From Planctomycetota bacterium (lineage in GTDB: Bacteria > Planctomycetota > UBA11346): a DNA stretch of 64,000 bases. The notes under the pieces are model-generated. The model worked only from the letters and a program-made list of their open reading frames with translations. It was not told the origin of the DNA and searched no databases. This document shows, piece after piece, positions 1 to 7,916 of the stretch. The stretch lies in contig BJHQ01000010.1 of the NCBI GenBank assembly GCA_014193115.1, positions 108,118-172,117 of the forward strand, given 5' to 3'. How positions within the stretch are numbered: position 1 is the stretch's first letter; every line of letters begins with the position of its first letter. The position numbers were made by a program, and so were the translations under genes.

Positions 1-1197
1 TCCCAGCCTGGTCGTCGTGTCCGGTTCGAGGTAGCTGCCCTCGGTCCATTCGTTCCATGAATTGATGGTGAGGATGCGCTCGCCCGGTGGCCGGGTATTC
101 AGATACGCCTTGGCTTGTTCCAGGTACTTTTTGAAGGAATCGGGAGTGCTGCCCACCACCGCTGTCATGTGCGGATAACCGGCGTTCTTGAACTCCTGGG
201 TCTGGTCCGTGCGCGGGGTGGAATCCCAGCCGACGCTGACATTCGGATGATAGGGCACCTTGAAGGTGTTTTGAAAACCGGGCCATTGCTTCATGGCCTG
301 GTCGCCCAGTCGTTCGTACGGGTAGCTGGGGAAGCTGTTCAAGCCGACATGGTGGATCCAGACGTACGAGGTGACGCTGTTGATGCCCAGGGCGGCGATG
401 AGGCCGGCGGCGTCCTTCACGATCACGGCTGGTTTATCCATGCTGGCGATATCGCGGATGGGCTCCTTCCCCACCGTGCCTAATTGCACGCCCCAGGCGA
501 CCGCATTGATATGCAATCCAGGCAGACCGGCAGCCTTGCAGCGTTCACGGAAATCCGCGAAGGCCTGCCTGGTCTGTTCGGCGCCGCCGAGTCCCTTCAT
601 CAGGGTGTGCAGTTCATAGATGGAGAAGTACGGTTTCCCATCGATGGTCCAATAGTTCGGTTGGGAAAAGTAGGATTTGATCATCACATCCGTGGCCTTG
701 ACGAAGGTCTCCCTGGTCACGGCCCCCGCATTCCACAACGTCTTGGGCTTGCCGACCTTGGCCGGGAAGAGATCGATGTAATCGTGATTGGCCCACATGA
801 TGCCGAACTTCAGCCGATCGCGGTTGGCGGCCTTGAGGAAACCTTCGTGCAGGCAACGCTCCAGGGCCGGACCTTCATTGTAATAATACCAGTCGAAGAT
901 GAAGGCAGTGAGCCCGTGGTCGGCGGCCGCGTCGATCTTCTGCTGCATGGCCTTGGGATCGGCCTCGTCAGCATATCCCCACAACGGGATGCGCGGCTGC
1001 TGATGGCCGGGGAATCGCGGCGTCGCCGCCTTGACCAGTTCCCATTCCGTCCAGTCCTTGGCGATCCGTTTTTCATTGCGCGCATCCACATGCCAGTTCG
1101 GCCAATAATAGGCGGCAACCTCGTAGTCGGCAGCCATCACTGCCGGAGCGGCGGTGGAGAGGCTGATCATGGCAACGATGAGCTGGCGGATCCGCAT
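1..1197 (-). CDS. GH99-like / WbsX-family secreted protein (C-terminus cut by window edge)
   Basis: The minus strand stays open from an ATG at 1197 (another in-frame ATG lies at 1209) to the window edge, giving 399 codons without the end of the protein. Residues 1-22 form a signal peptide (MRIRQLIVAMI, then AAPAVMA). The mature part starts with YEVAAYYWPNWH and contains IFDWYYYNEGPALE near residue 95 and NSWNEWTEGSYLEPD near the visible end. These are the hallmark motifs of the WbsX / glycoside hydrolase 99-like TIM barrels (PF14307). Family members are linked to polysaccharide processing, and their exact substrates are rarely known. The gene is the last visible member of the minus-strand rhamnosidase/importer operon, starting about 55 bases after the permease stop. 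A role in cleaving glycan outside the cytoplasm is inferred from the signal peptide and neighbours. No obvious Shine-Dalgarno decides between the two ATGs. Confidence 0.8.
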   Translation of the reverse strand, partial: MRIRQLIVAMISLSTAAPAVMAADYEVAAYYWPNWHVDARNEKRIAKDWTEWELVKAATPRFPGHQQPRIPLWGYADEADPKAMQQKIDAAADHGLTAFIFDWYYYNEGPALERCLHEGFLKAANRDRLKFGIMWANHDYIDLFPAKVGKPKTLWNAGAVTRETFVKATDVMIKSYFSQPNYWTIDGKPYFSIYELHTLMKGLGGAEQTRQAFADFRERCKAAGLPGLHINAVAWGVQLGTVGKEPIRDIASMDKPAVIVKDAAGLIAALGINSVTSYVWIHHVGLNSFPSYPYERLGDQAMKQWPGFQNTFKVPYHPNVSVGWDSTPRTDQTQEFKNAGYPHMTAVVGSTPDSFKKYLEQAKAYLNTRPPGERILTINSWNEWTEGSYLEPDTTTRLG

Positions 1198-1262
1198 GGG
1201 AACTTCCATGAATTGGTGGGTTGACGGTTTATCACGAAGGTGTCCGGTGTTATTCGCCGGTA

Positions 1263-2240
1263 TCAATGCGGTGGTTTGACCGCCAGCGGTCGGCTGAGCC
1301 GCTCCAGGATCGGTCGCAGGGCGATGGCCGCCACCAGCAGAATCCCGGTGAGGATGCCGGCGAGTTCCGCCGGACCGTCGGACAGGCGCAGGCCATTGCG
1401 CATGACGACGATGGCGGCGAGACCAAGGACCGTTCCGTGGATGCTGCCGATACCGCCGAAGATCGAGGTCCCGCCCAGGACGACCGCGGTGATGGCTACC
1501 AGTTCGAGGCCCAAGCCGGCGTCGGCCTTGGCCTGGCCGACCTGGCTGACCGAGACCACCGCCGCCAGGCCAGCCAGGGCGCCGCACAGGACATAGGCCG
1601 CCAGCAAGCGGCGCTCGACCTGGATGCCGGCATGGCGGGCGCCTTCCGGGGCGAAACCGATGGCGCGCAGTTCCCGGCCCCAGGGCATGCGGTGCAGGGC
1701 CAGCCACAGGGCCGCCGCGATCAGCGCCACCAAGGGCACCTGCACGGGCACCGCGCCGCCCAGGTAGCCCTGTCCCAGGACGAGAAATTCCCCGGGGAAT
1801 CCCGTGACATTATCAACGCCACGGGTCAGACCCTCGGCCAGACCGCGGTACAGCGACCAGGTTCCGAGGGTGACGATCAAGGCCGGAAGGCGCAGCCGGG
1901 TCACCAGCACCCCGTTGAGCAGACCGCCGGCGGCGCCGCAAGCGACGGCGCCGACGGCCGCGATCCACACCGGCAGGCCGACATCGCGCCACAGCAGTCC
2001 AAGAGCCACCGAGGCCAGGCCGACCATCCCGGCCACCGACAGGTCGATGCCGCCGGCTAGGATCACCGGAGTCAGGCCGAGGGCGATCAGTCCCACCACG
2101 GCGGCTTCGCGGCCCAGCTCAGCAGCATTGCCGGCGGTGGCAAAGTTGGTGCCGGTGATGGCGAAGACTGCGATCAGCCCGATCAGCAGCAGGCCGACCG
2201 TGGATTCCTGGGACCAGCGCTCAGCCACTGCGGCCCCCAC
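1263..2240 (-). CDS. sugar ABC transporter permease (RhaQ/RbsC-like)
   Basis: A 325-residue, strongly hydrophobic protein with about eight to ten membrane segments and the BPD_transp_2 pattern of ribose/rhamnose-type permeases: GREAAVVGLIALGLTPVILAGGIDLSVAG near residue 45, and AITAVVLGGTSIFGGIGSIHG near residue 245, the cytoplasmic loop that docks the ATPase. Its start overlaps the end of the upstream permease by 20 bases, so the two are translationally coupled and likely form a heterodimeric channel, as RhaP/RhaQ do. The neighbouring rhamnosidases make L-rhamnose, or a rhamnose-containing disaccharide, the likely cargo. That is inference from context: the permease sequence alone does not fix the sugar. 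Confidence 0.85.
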   Translation of the reverse strand: MGAAVAERWSQESTVGLLLIGLIAVFAITGTNFATAGNAAELGREAAVVGLIALGLTPVILAGGIDLSVAGMVGLASVALGLLWRDVGLPVWIAAVGAVACGAAGGLLNGVLVTRLRLPALIVTLGTWSLYRGLAEGLTRGVDNVTGFPGEFLVLGQGYLGGAVPVQVPLVALIAAALWLALHRMPWGRELRAIGFAPEGARHAGIQVERRLLAAYVLCGALAGLAAVVSVSQVGQAKADAGLGLELVAITAVVLGGTSIFGGIGSIHGTVLGLAAIVVMRNGLRLSDGPAELAGILTGILLVAAIALRPILERLSRPLAVKPPH

Positions 2241-3309
2241 GGTTCTTTGCCCCGAGGCTGTCGCCGGCCCGGTCGCCAGCCACTGCGACGAGGATCACCA
2301 ACCCTTGCAAAGCCCGCTCCCAATAAGCGTCGAGGCGCAGCCAGACCAGGGCCGGGCCAAGGGTTGCCAGCAAGATCGTACCCGCCGCGGCGCCCAGAAC
2401 CGCGCCCCGGCCACCGTTGATCGACACCCCGCCCACCACAGCCGCGGCGATCACCGCCAATTCCAGACCGCGTCCTTCATTGGCCTGGACGGTGCGGAAC
2501 TGCAAGGCGGTGAGCATGGCTGCGAGTCCGGCCAGTGCTCCCATGGCGATGAACACACCGGCTTCGATCCGGCGCGGCGACAGGCCAACCAGACGGGCCG
2601 CCTCGGCGTCGCAGCCGACGGCATAGACCGCCCGGCCGACCGCCAGGCGATGGTACACGATCCAACCAACCGTCAGGACCGCCGCAGCGACCAGGACGAT
2701 GGCCAAGCGGCCAGCATCCTGGCCGAGACCCAGCCATTGGACCTGCTCTGGCAGGTTGCGAACTGCCGCCCCAGCCCGCCACCAGCGCAGGGATTCGTCC
2801 AGCACCACCATGGTGGCCAGGGTGGCGACGATGGAGGGCAGCCGCAGCCCGGCCACCAGCAGAGCGTTGATCCCGCCCAGAGCGGCGCCGAGGGTCACCG
2901 CGGCCACCACCGCCAGGGGCGCCGGAAGTCCCTGGGCCGCGAGCAAGGCGCCGACCAGCCCGCACCACGAAAAAATGGCGCCGATGCTGATGTCGATGTG
3001 CCGGCACAGGATGACTCCGGTCATACCCACCACGGCTACCACCAGCGGTGCGATCTTGACCACTAGGTTGACCAGGTTGGCAGCGGCGAAGAAATCCGGG
3101 CGGAGCACTGCCAGGACGGCGAATAGCAGGACGATGGCACCCACCAAGGTTGCTGAGCGCAAGTCGAGCAGCCCAATGAACTTCCCCGCCTCGCGGGGCT
3201 CCGGCCTTGCCGCAAGGGACGGCTGTGCCGTCCCACGTTCTTGGTTGTCCGGGGTCAGGCCCCCGGAACGCGCCTCCGGCGCTCCCCCGCGAAGCCTGCG
3301 GCTGCTCAT
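2221..3309 (-). CDS. sugar ABC transporter permease (RhaP/RbsC-like)
   Basis: A 362-residue BPD_transp_2 permease. The core resembles its downstream partner: KIAPLVVAVVGMTGVILCRHIDISIGAIF near residue 85 and VIAAAVVGGVSINGGRGAVLG near residue 285. The first ~45 residues are hydrophilic and unlike the family, so the real start could be internal. The ATG at 3309 is nevertheless credible because it overlaps the ATPase stop as ATGA (3306-3309). It is the second of three tightly packed transporter genes. No periplasmic sugar-binding protein is encoded in the visible operon; it may lie beyond base 1 or elsewhere. Confidence 0.83.
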   Translation of the reverse strand: MSSRRLRGGAPEARSGGLTPDNQERGTAQPSLAARPEPREAGKFIGLLDLRSATLVGAIVLLFAVLAVLRPDFFAAANLVNLVVKIAPLVVAVVGMTGVILCRHIDISIGAIFSWCGLVGALLAAQGLPAPLAVVAAVTLGAALGGINALLVAGLRLPSIVATLATMVVLDESLRWWRAGAAVRNLPEQVQWLGLGQDAGRLAIVLVAAAVLTVGWIVYHRLAVGRAVYAVGCDAEAARLVGLSPRRIEAGVFIAMGALAGLAAMLTALQFRTVQANEGRGLELAVIAAAVVGGVSINGGRGAVLGAAAGTILLATLGPALVWLRLDAYWERALQGLVILVAVAGDRAGDSLGAKNRGGRSG

Positions 3310-4835
3310 GCCGCCCGTCCCAGGGCCAGGCTGAGGACACGCTCCGGGGTCGCCTCGGCGCGTTCAAGGATGTCAGCAATGCGCCCCTGGCGCAGCACCG
3401 CCACCCGGTCGGACAAGCCGAGGACCTCGGGCAGGTCGGAGGAGATCAGGATCACCGCGACGCCCTCGGCCACGAGATCGCCAATGATCTGGTGGATTTC
3501 CGACTTGGCGCCCACATCGACACCCTGGGTGGGTTCGTCGAGAATCACCACCCGGGGCCGGGTGGCCAGCCAGCGGGCAAAAGCCACCTTCTGCTGATTG
3601 CCACCGCTGAGGGTTTCCACTGGGGCATCAATGCCGGCGGTGCGTACAGCAAAGCGTTTGACCGCATCTTCGGCGAGGCTCGACTCGGCAGCCCGGCGCA
3701 GAAAGCCAAACCGCACCAAGTGCCGGCGCAGCACCGCCATGGCGGTGTTTTCACTGACCGTCATGGCTGGGATGACCCCATGCCGGCGGCGGTCCTCGGG
3801 CAGGTAGGCGATCCCCGCGGCGATGGCCCGGTCCGGCCGGTCAATGGCTAGCGGACGGCCATCGAGGAGGATGGTGCCGGCATCCGCCGGGGTCAGGCCG
3901 AACAGAACGCGAGCCAGTTCGCTGCGGCCGGCGCCCACCAGTCCCGCCAGCCCGACGATCTCGCCGGAACGCACGGTGAGGTCGATGGCCGCCACCCCGG
4001 AGGCGGTGCAGCCCAGGCCGCGGCACTCCAGGACCGCAGCTCCGATGGTCACCTGACGCTTGGGATGCAGCTCGGCCACCGGCCGGCCGACCATCAGACG
4101 GATGATCGCATCGCTGCTGAGTCCCTGCATCGGCAAGGTGCCGACCGAGGTTCCATCGCGCAGGACGGTGGCGCGGTCAGCGATGGCGGCGACCTCATCC
4201 AGGCGGTGGGAAATATAAATGATTCCGATCCCGGTGCTGCGCAGGCCGCGGACCAGGTCGAGCAACCGTGTGGCGTCATGGGATGGCAGGGCAGCCGTCG
4301 GTTCGTCCAGGATCAGGATCCGCGCCCCGGTCAGCAGGGCCCGGGCGATCTCCACCAATTGCTGCTCAGCCATGGACAGCGAGCCGGCCACCCGGCCGGG
4401 ATCGATGTCGGCACCGATCCGGTCCAGGACCTCGGTGGCCATCCGCCGGCGTCGCGGCCAGTCGATCCAGCGCAGCAGGCCAGGCCGCTCGCTGCCCAGG
4501 GCCAGGTTCTCGGCGACGCTGAGGTCGCGGAACAGGGACGGCTGCTGGTAGACCGCGGCGATACCCAGGGCCTTGGCCCGGCGCGGATCCAGGCGCGGCT
4601 CTTCGTGGCCGCCCACGACGATGCGGCCGGCATCGGCCCGATGGGCCCCGGTGATCAGCTTGATCAGCGTCGACTTGCCAGCGCCGTTCTCGCCCAGCAG
4701 GGCGTGGACCTCGCCGGCGTGCAGCGCGAAGTCCACCCCGCGCAGGGCCTGGACAGCGCCGAAGGATTTGCGCACCCCGGCCAAGCTCAGGAGCGCCGGA
4801 ACCTCGGTGATGGCGCCGGACAGAGCAGGCGTCAC
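3306..4835 (-). CDS. sugar ABC transporter ATP-binding protein, two fused ATPase domains (RhaT/RbsA-like)
   Basis: A 509-residue double ABC ATPase. Domain 1 has Walker A GENGAGKST and signature LSMAEQQLVEIARAL followed by Walker B ILILDEPTAAL. Domain 2 carries the degenerate Walker A (LAGLVGAGRSEL) that is normal for the second half of RbsA/XylG/RhaT proteins, then LSGGNQQKVAFARWL and VVILDEPTQGVDVG. The GTG at 4835 is chosen over upstream in-frame codons because homology begins right after it and it overlaps the rhamnosidase stop as GTGA. It energises import through the two permeases encoded next. The family includes ribose, xylose, galactoside and rhamnose transporters. Rhamnose is favoured by the GH78 gene immediately upstream. 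Confidence 0.9.
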   Translation of the reverse strand: MTPALSGAITEVPALLSLAGVRKSFGAVQALRGVDFALHAGEVHALLGENGAGKSTLIKLITGAHRADAGRIVVGGHEEPRLDPRRAKALGIAAVYQQPSLFRDLSVAENLALGSERPGLLRWIDWPRRRRMATEVLDRIGADIDPGRVAGSLSMAEQQLVEIARALLTGARILILDEPTAALPSHDATRLLDLVRGLRSTGIGIIYISHRLDEVAAIADRATVLRDGTSVGTLPMQGLSSDAIIRLMVGRPVAELHPKRQVTIGAAVLECRGLGCTASGVAAIDLTVRSGEIVGLAGLVGAGRSELARVLFGLTPADAGTILLDGRPLAIDRPDRAIAAGIAYLPEDRRRHGVIPAMTVSENTAMAVLRRHLVRFGFLRRAAESSLAEDAVKRFAVRTAGIDAPVETLSGGNQQKVAFARWLATRPRVVILDEPTQGVDVGAKSEIHQIIGDLVAEGVAVILISSDLPEVLGLSDRVAVLRQGRIADILERAEATPERVLSLALGRAA

Positions 4836-7537
4836 GGCAGGCGGACCTCGATACGGTGCTCGCCCGAGCCGACCTCGCGCACGCCGCCGGCGAAGGGCAG
4901 ATCGATTCGTGCCCGGGTGTTGGCGGGGACGGTGGCGCTCAGCAGGAATCGCCCGCCGGTCACCGACCAATCGGTGGCGATGCGTCCATACGGGGACAAC
5001 AGACTGGCAGAGGCCCGATCGATTCCGCCGCCCGGCCGGGGCCGGATCAAGATCCGTCGATATCCTGGCTCCAGAGCGTCGATGCCGCCGATCCAGGCAT
5101 AAATCCATTCGCCCACCGAACCCAGGGAATAGTGGTTGAACGAGTTCATGCTCGGGTCCTGGAAGCCTTTATCCCGGGTCCAACCATCCCAGCGCTCCCA
5201 GATCGTGGTCGCGCCCTGACGGATCGAATAGCCCCAGGATGGAAAAGTGTCCTGGCGCAAAAGGCGATAGGCCGCATCCAGATGGCCGTGGTCGGCCAGG
5301 ACCGGCATCAGGTGGCCGACCCCGAGGAATCCGGTGGATAGATGGTCGCCCTTGGCGGCGATGTCCGCCACCAGCCGTTCTACCGCGGCGGCTCGGCGGT
5401 CTTCCGGCAGCAAGCAGAAGCGCAAGGCGAGAACATAGGCGGCCTGGGTATCGCTTTTCAGTTTGCCATCCGGCTGGAGGAACGCCTTGGCAAAGGCCGC
5501 GCAAATCTCGCCATGCCAACCCCGATACTTGGCGGCGTCCGCGGCCTTGCCGAGCACCTCCGCCATGCGGGCGGTGAGATCGACGCTGTTGGCGAAGAAT
5601 GCGGTGGCGAGCAGGGTCTTGTCGGTATCGGCCTTGATGCTCAGCCAGTCGCCATAGTTGTTGCCAACCTGCTTGCTCCAGATCAATGGGGGGTTGGCAG
5701 CTCGGATGCGCTCGATCCAGGCCACGCACGACGGGTAGGAAACCTCCAGGACGCCACGGTCGCCGTAGCGCTCCCACACCACCCACGGGCAGATCACCCC
5801 GGCGTCTCCCCAGGCCGGAGCGCCATCCTTGGGCAGCATTCTTCCGGGGACCCGGGGGGCGACATCGGGGAAGGCGCCGTCGGCGGTCTGGCCATTGCGC
5901 ACATCGCGCAGCCATTTGGTGAAAAATGCTGCCACATCCATGTTGTACGATGCGGTGCGGATGAAGATCTGGGCATCTCCCATCCAGCCCAGGCGTTCGT
6001 CGCGCTGCGGACAGTCAGTGGGTAGCGCCAGGAAATTCCCCCGTTGGCCCCAGCGGATGTTGCTCATGAGCTGGTTGACCAGCGGGTCGCTGCACGTGAA
6101 CGTCCCGGTCGCCGGTGTGTCCGAAGACAAGACGACGCCAGTGATGGTGGCCGTGGTCGCGGGCTCGGTCAGACCGACGACCTCGACGTAACGGAAGCCA
6201 TGGAACGTGAACCGCGGCTCGAACACCACGTCGCCATTGCCCGCCAAGATGACTTGGTCGACCACCCGGGCTCCGCGCAGGTTGGCCGTGTAGATCCCGC
6301 CATCCTTGTCCAGAATTTCAGCGAATCGCAGGGTGATGACGGTCCCCGCCGGGCCGGTGGTGCGCAACCGGGCCACCCCCACCAGATTCTGGCCGAGATC
6401 GAAGATGGTCACTCCGGGCTTCGGGGTGGTGATGGCGACCGGGGCGATCTCCTGCACTGCCCGCACCGGCACCCCGGGATCAACCACCAGATTCCGCTGT
6501 TCGGGGAAGATCTCCACTGGCTTCCAGTCGGTCGCCGCAAAGCCCGAGCGGTCCCAGCCGGGCAGATCGAGCCTCCGGTCGACGATCTCGCCATCCATCA
6601 GGTCGGCGGCCCGGATCGCCCCGGCGGCTCCGGTCCATGAGCCGTCGCTGACCACCTGCTGCACCCCCTGGTCGGTGGTGATCTCGAGTTGGACCAGAAG
6701 ACGCGGCGGGCGTGGCCCATAGGCGTCGTGGCCACGGGTCAGCCAGCCGATTTTTCCACTGTACCAACCATCGGCGACCACCGCCGCCAGAACGTTCTCG
6801 CCGGTCGTGATCCGCCCGGTCACGTCGTGGACGACATAGTTGACATGCTTGGCAAAATCCGACCAACCTGGCGACAGGCGGTGGTCGCTCACTGGCTTGC
6901 CGTTGATGCTCAGATCGGCCACTCCCAGAGCGCTGACATACAGCCGTGCCTGGCGAATCTCTCCGCTGACGGTGAAGGTCCGGCGCAGGTGGGCCGGGGG
7001 CTCGGGCGCGGCATCAGGCTTGCCTTTTGGGTCGGCCAGCTTGCGGCCCTGGGGAAGGGCCCACGCCCCTGGCGGGCCATCGCTGGGCAGGCGCAGGCCG
7101 ATCCAGCGCGCCGACCAGTCCCCTGGCTTGAGCAGGCCCATGGCGAAACGGGCCGGGGTGCTGGTGGCGGTGGCTCCGGCCTGATCGCGCACGCTGACCC
7201 GCCACCAGACCTCATCCCGGGAGGCGAGAACCGGCCCAGCCCAGGGGACCAGCACCGAATCCTGGCTGGTGGTGAAACCGCTGTCCCAAAAATCTGCCCG
7301 CCCGCCCTCCAGGCCCGCCCGGCTGCGCGCTGCCTCGATGCGCCACGCGGTCTGGACCGTATCCTGAACCGTGCTGGACAGCACCCAGGTCAGGCGAGGT
7401 CGCGGGGCTTCGACTCCCAGGGGATCGATCAGGTGTTCGCAGCGCAAATTGCCGACCTCAAGCGCGAATAACCCGCCGTGCAGCACAAAGATCCAGGCCG
7501 CCAGGAGCGACCGGCGCGGGAGGAGCTGCAGGTTCAT
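4832..7537 (-). CDS. secreted GH78 alpha-L-rhamnosidase 1
   Basis: A 901-residue protein with an N-terminal signal peptide (hydrophobic stretch LLAAWIFVLHGGLFA). The Bac_rhamnosid architecture follows: an N-terminal beta domain opening with a fibronectin-like Y/W-rich segment, a jelly-roll region around residues 170-330, then the (alpha/alpha)6 barrel. The catalytic signature DCPQRDERLGWMGD lies at about residues 507-520, matching the conserved acidic cluster of GH78. Late motifs include SWGYSIRQGATTIWERWDGW and SMNSFNHYSLGSVGEWIY, which supply the second acidic residue and the C-terminal beta-sandwich. It should release terminal L-rhamnose from glycans in the periplasm or outside. Its stop overlaps the importer ATPase start (GTGA), so cleavage and uptake are expressed together. 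A 380-base gap upstream is the likely promoter of the operon. Confidence 0.93.
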   Translation of the reverse strand: MNLQLLPRRSLLAAWIFVLHGGLFALEVGNLRCEHLIDPLGVEAPRPRLTWVLSSTVQDTVQTAWRIEAARSRAGLEGGRADFWDSGFTTSQDSVLVPWAGPVLASRDEVWWRVSVRDQAGATATSTPARFAMGLLKPGDWSARWIGLRLPSDGPPGAWALPQGRKLADPKGKPDAAPEPPAHLRRTFTVSGEIRQARLYVSALGVADLSINGKPVSDHRLSPGWSDFAKHVNYVVHDVTGRITTGENVLAAVVADGWYSGKIGWLTRGHDAYGPRPPRLLVQLEITTDQGVQQVVSDGSWTGAAGAIRAADLMDGEIVDRRLDLPGWDRSGFAATDWKPVEIFPEQRNLVVDPGVPVRAVQEIAPVAITTPKPGVTIFDLGQNLVGVARLRTTGPAGTVITLRFAEILDKDGGIYTANLRGARVVDQVILAGNGDVVFEPRFTFHGFRYVEVVGLTEPATTATITGVVLSSDTPATGTFTCSDPLVNQLMSNIRWGQRGNFLALPTDCPQRDERLGWMGDAQIFIRTASYNMDVAAFFTKWLRDVRNGQTADGAFPDVAPRVPGRMLPKDGAPAWGDAGVICPWVVWERYGDRGVLEVSYPSCVAWIERIRAANPPLIWSKQVGNNYGDWLSIKADTDKTLLATAFFANSVDLTARMAEVLGKAADAAKYRGWHGEICAAFAKAFLQPDGKLKSDTQAAYVLALRFCLLPEDRRAAAVERLVADIAAKGDHLSTGFLGVGHLMPVLADHGHLDAAYRLLRQDTFPSWGYSIRQGATTIWERWDGWTRDKGFQDPSMNSFNHYSLGSVGEWIYAWIGGIDALEPGYRRILIRPRPGGGIDRASASLLSPYGRIATDWSVTGGRFLLSATVPANTRARIDLPFAGGVREVGSGEHRIEVRLP

Positions 7538-7916
7538 GGTGGGATACTATATGACTGTTCCATTCCTGTTTCCGAACGGTTTGTGGCAAATTTGCACAAA
7601 TGGTGCATTTGCAGCTCATCAGCTGAAATTCACCGTGATGTTTCTCGCCCTCACGCCCAGGCTCGAGTCAAGGTTTGCATGGCGCCCTTCATCCAAACGG
7701 GATGATGGCGCCTTCGTTGATCCAGTACCACGGCACAGGACGAATGATAGGCAGATGATCCGGAATGATTGCCCATGAAAGAATGGAGATTTTGAGAATG
7801 GTATGCCGTATGGGCAAATTGGAGGAAGAACATGTGGGCAATAGGGCTGGGGGCGATTCGGGCAGGTTGAAGGCGAGTCAGGACTGGAATGGAATAGGTG
7901 GTTTGATGATTTTTCA
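7538..7916. other. intergenic region upstream of the rhamnosidase/importer operon
   Basis: About 380 bases lie between the stop of the CBM9-containing protein and the ATG of rhamnosidase 1. The GC content is lower than in the flanking genes and only short, unconvincing open frames are present. It most likely holds the promoter and AraC-type operator for the minus-strand operon. I could not pick a convincing -35/-10 pair or an operator repeat by eye. Confidence 0.4.

Noticed and set aside
1804..5139. Plus-strand frames opposite the sugar importer genes
   Set aside because: The minus strand carries coherent ABC transporter domains; the plus frames are antisense artefacts of high GC.
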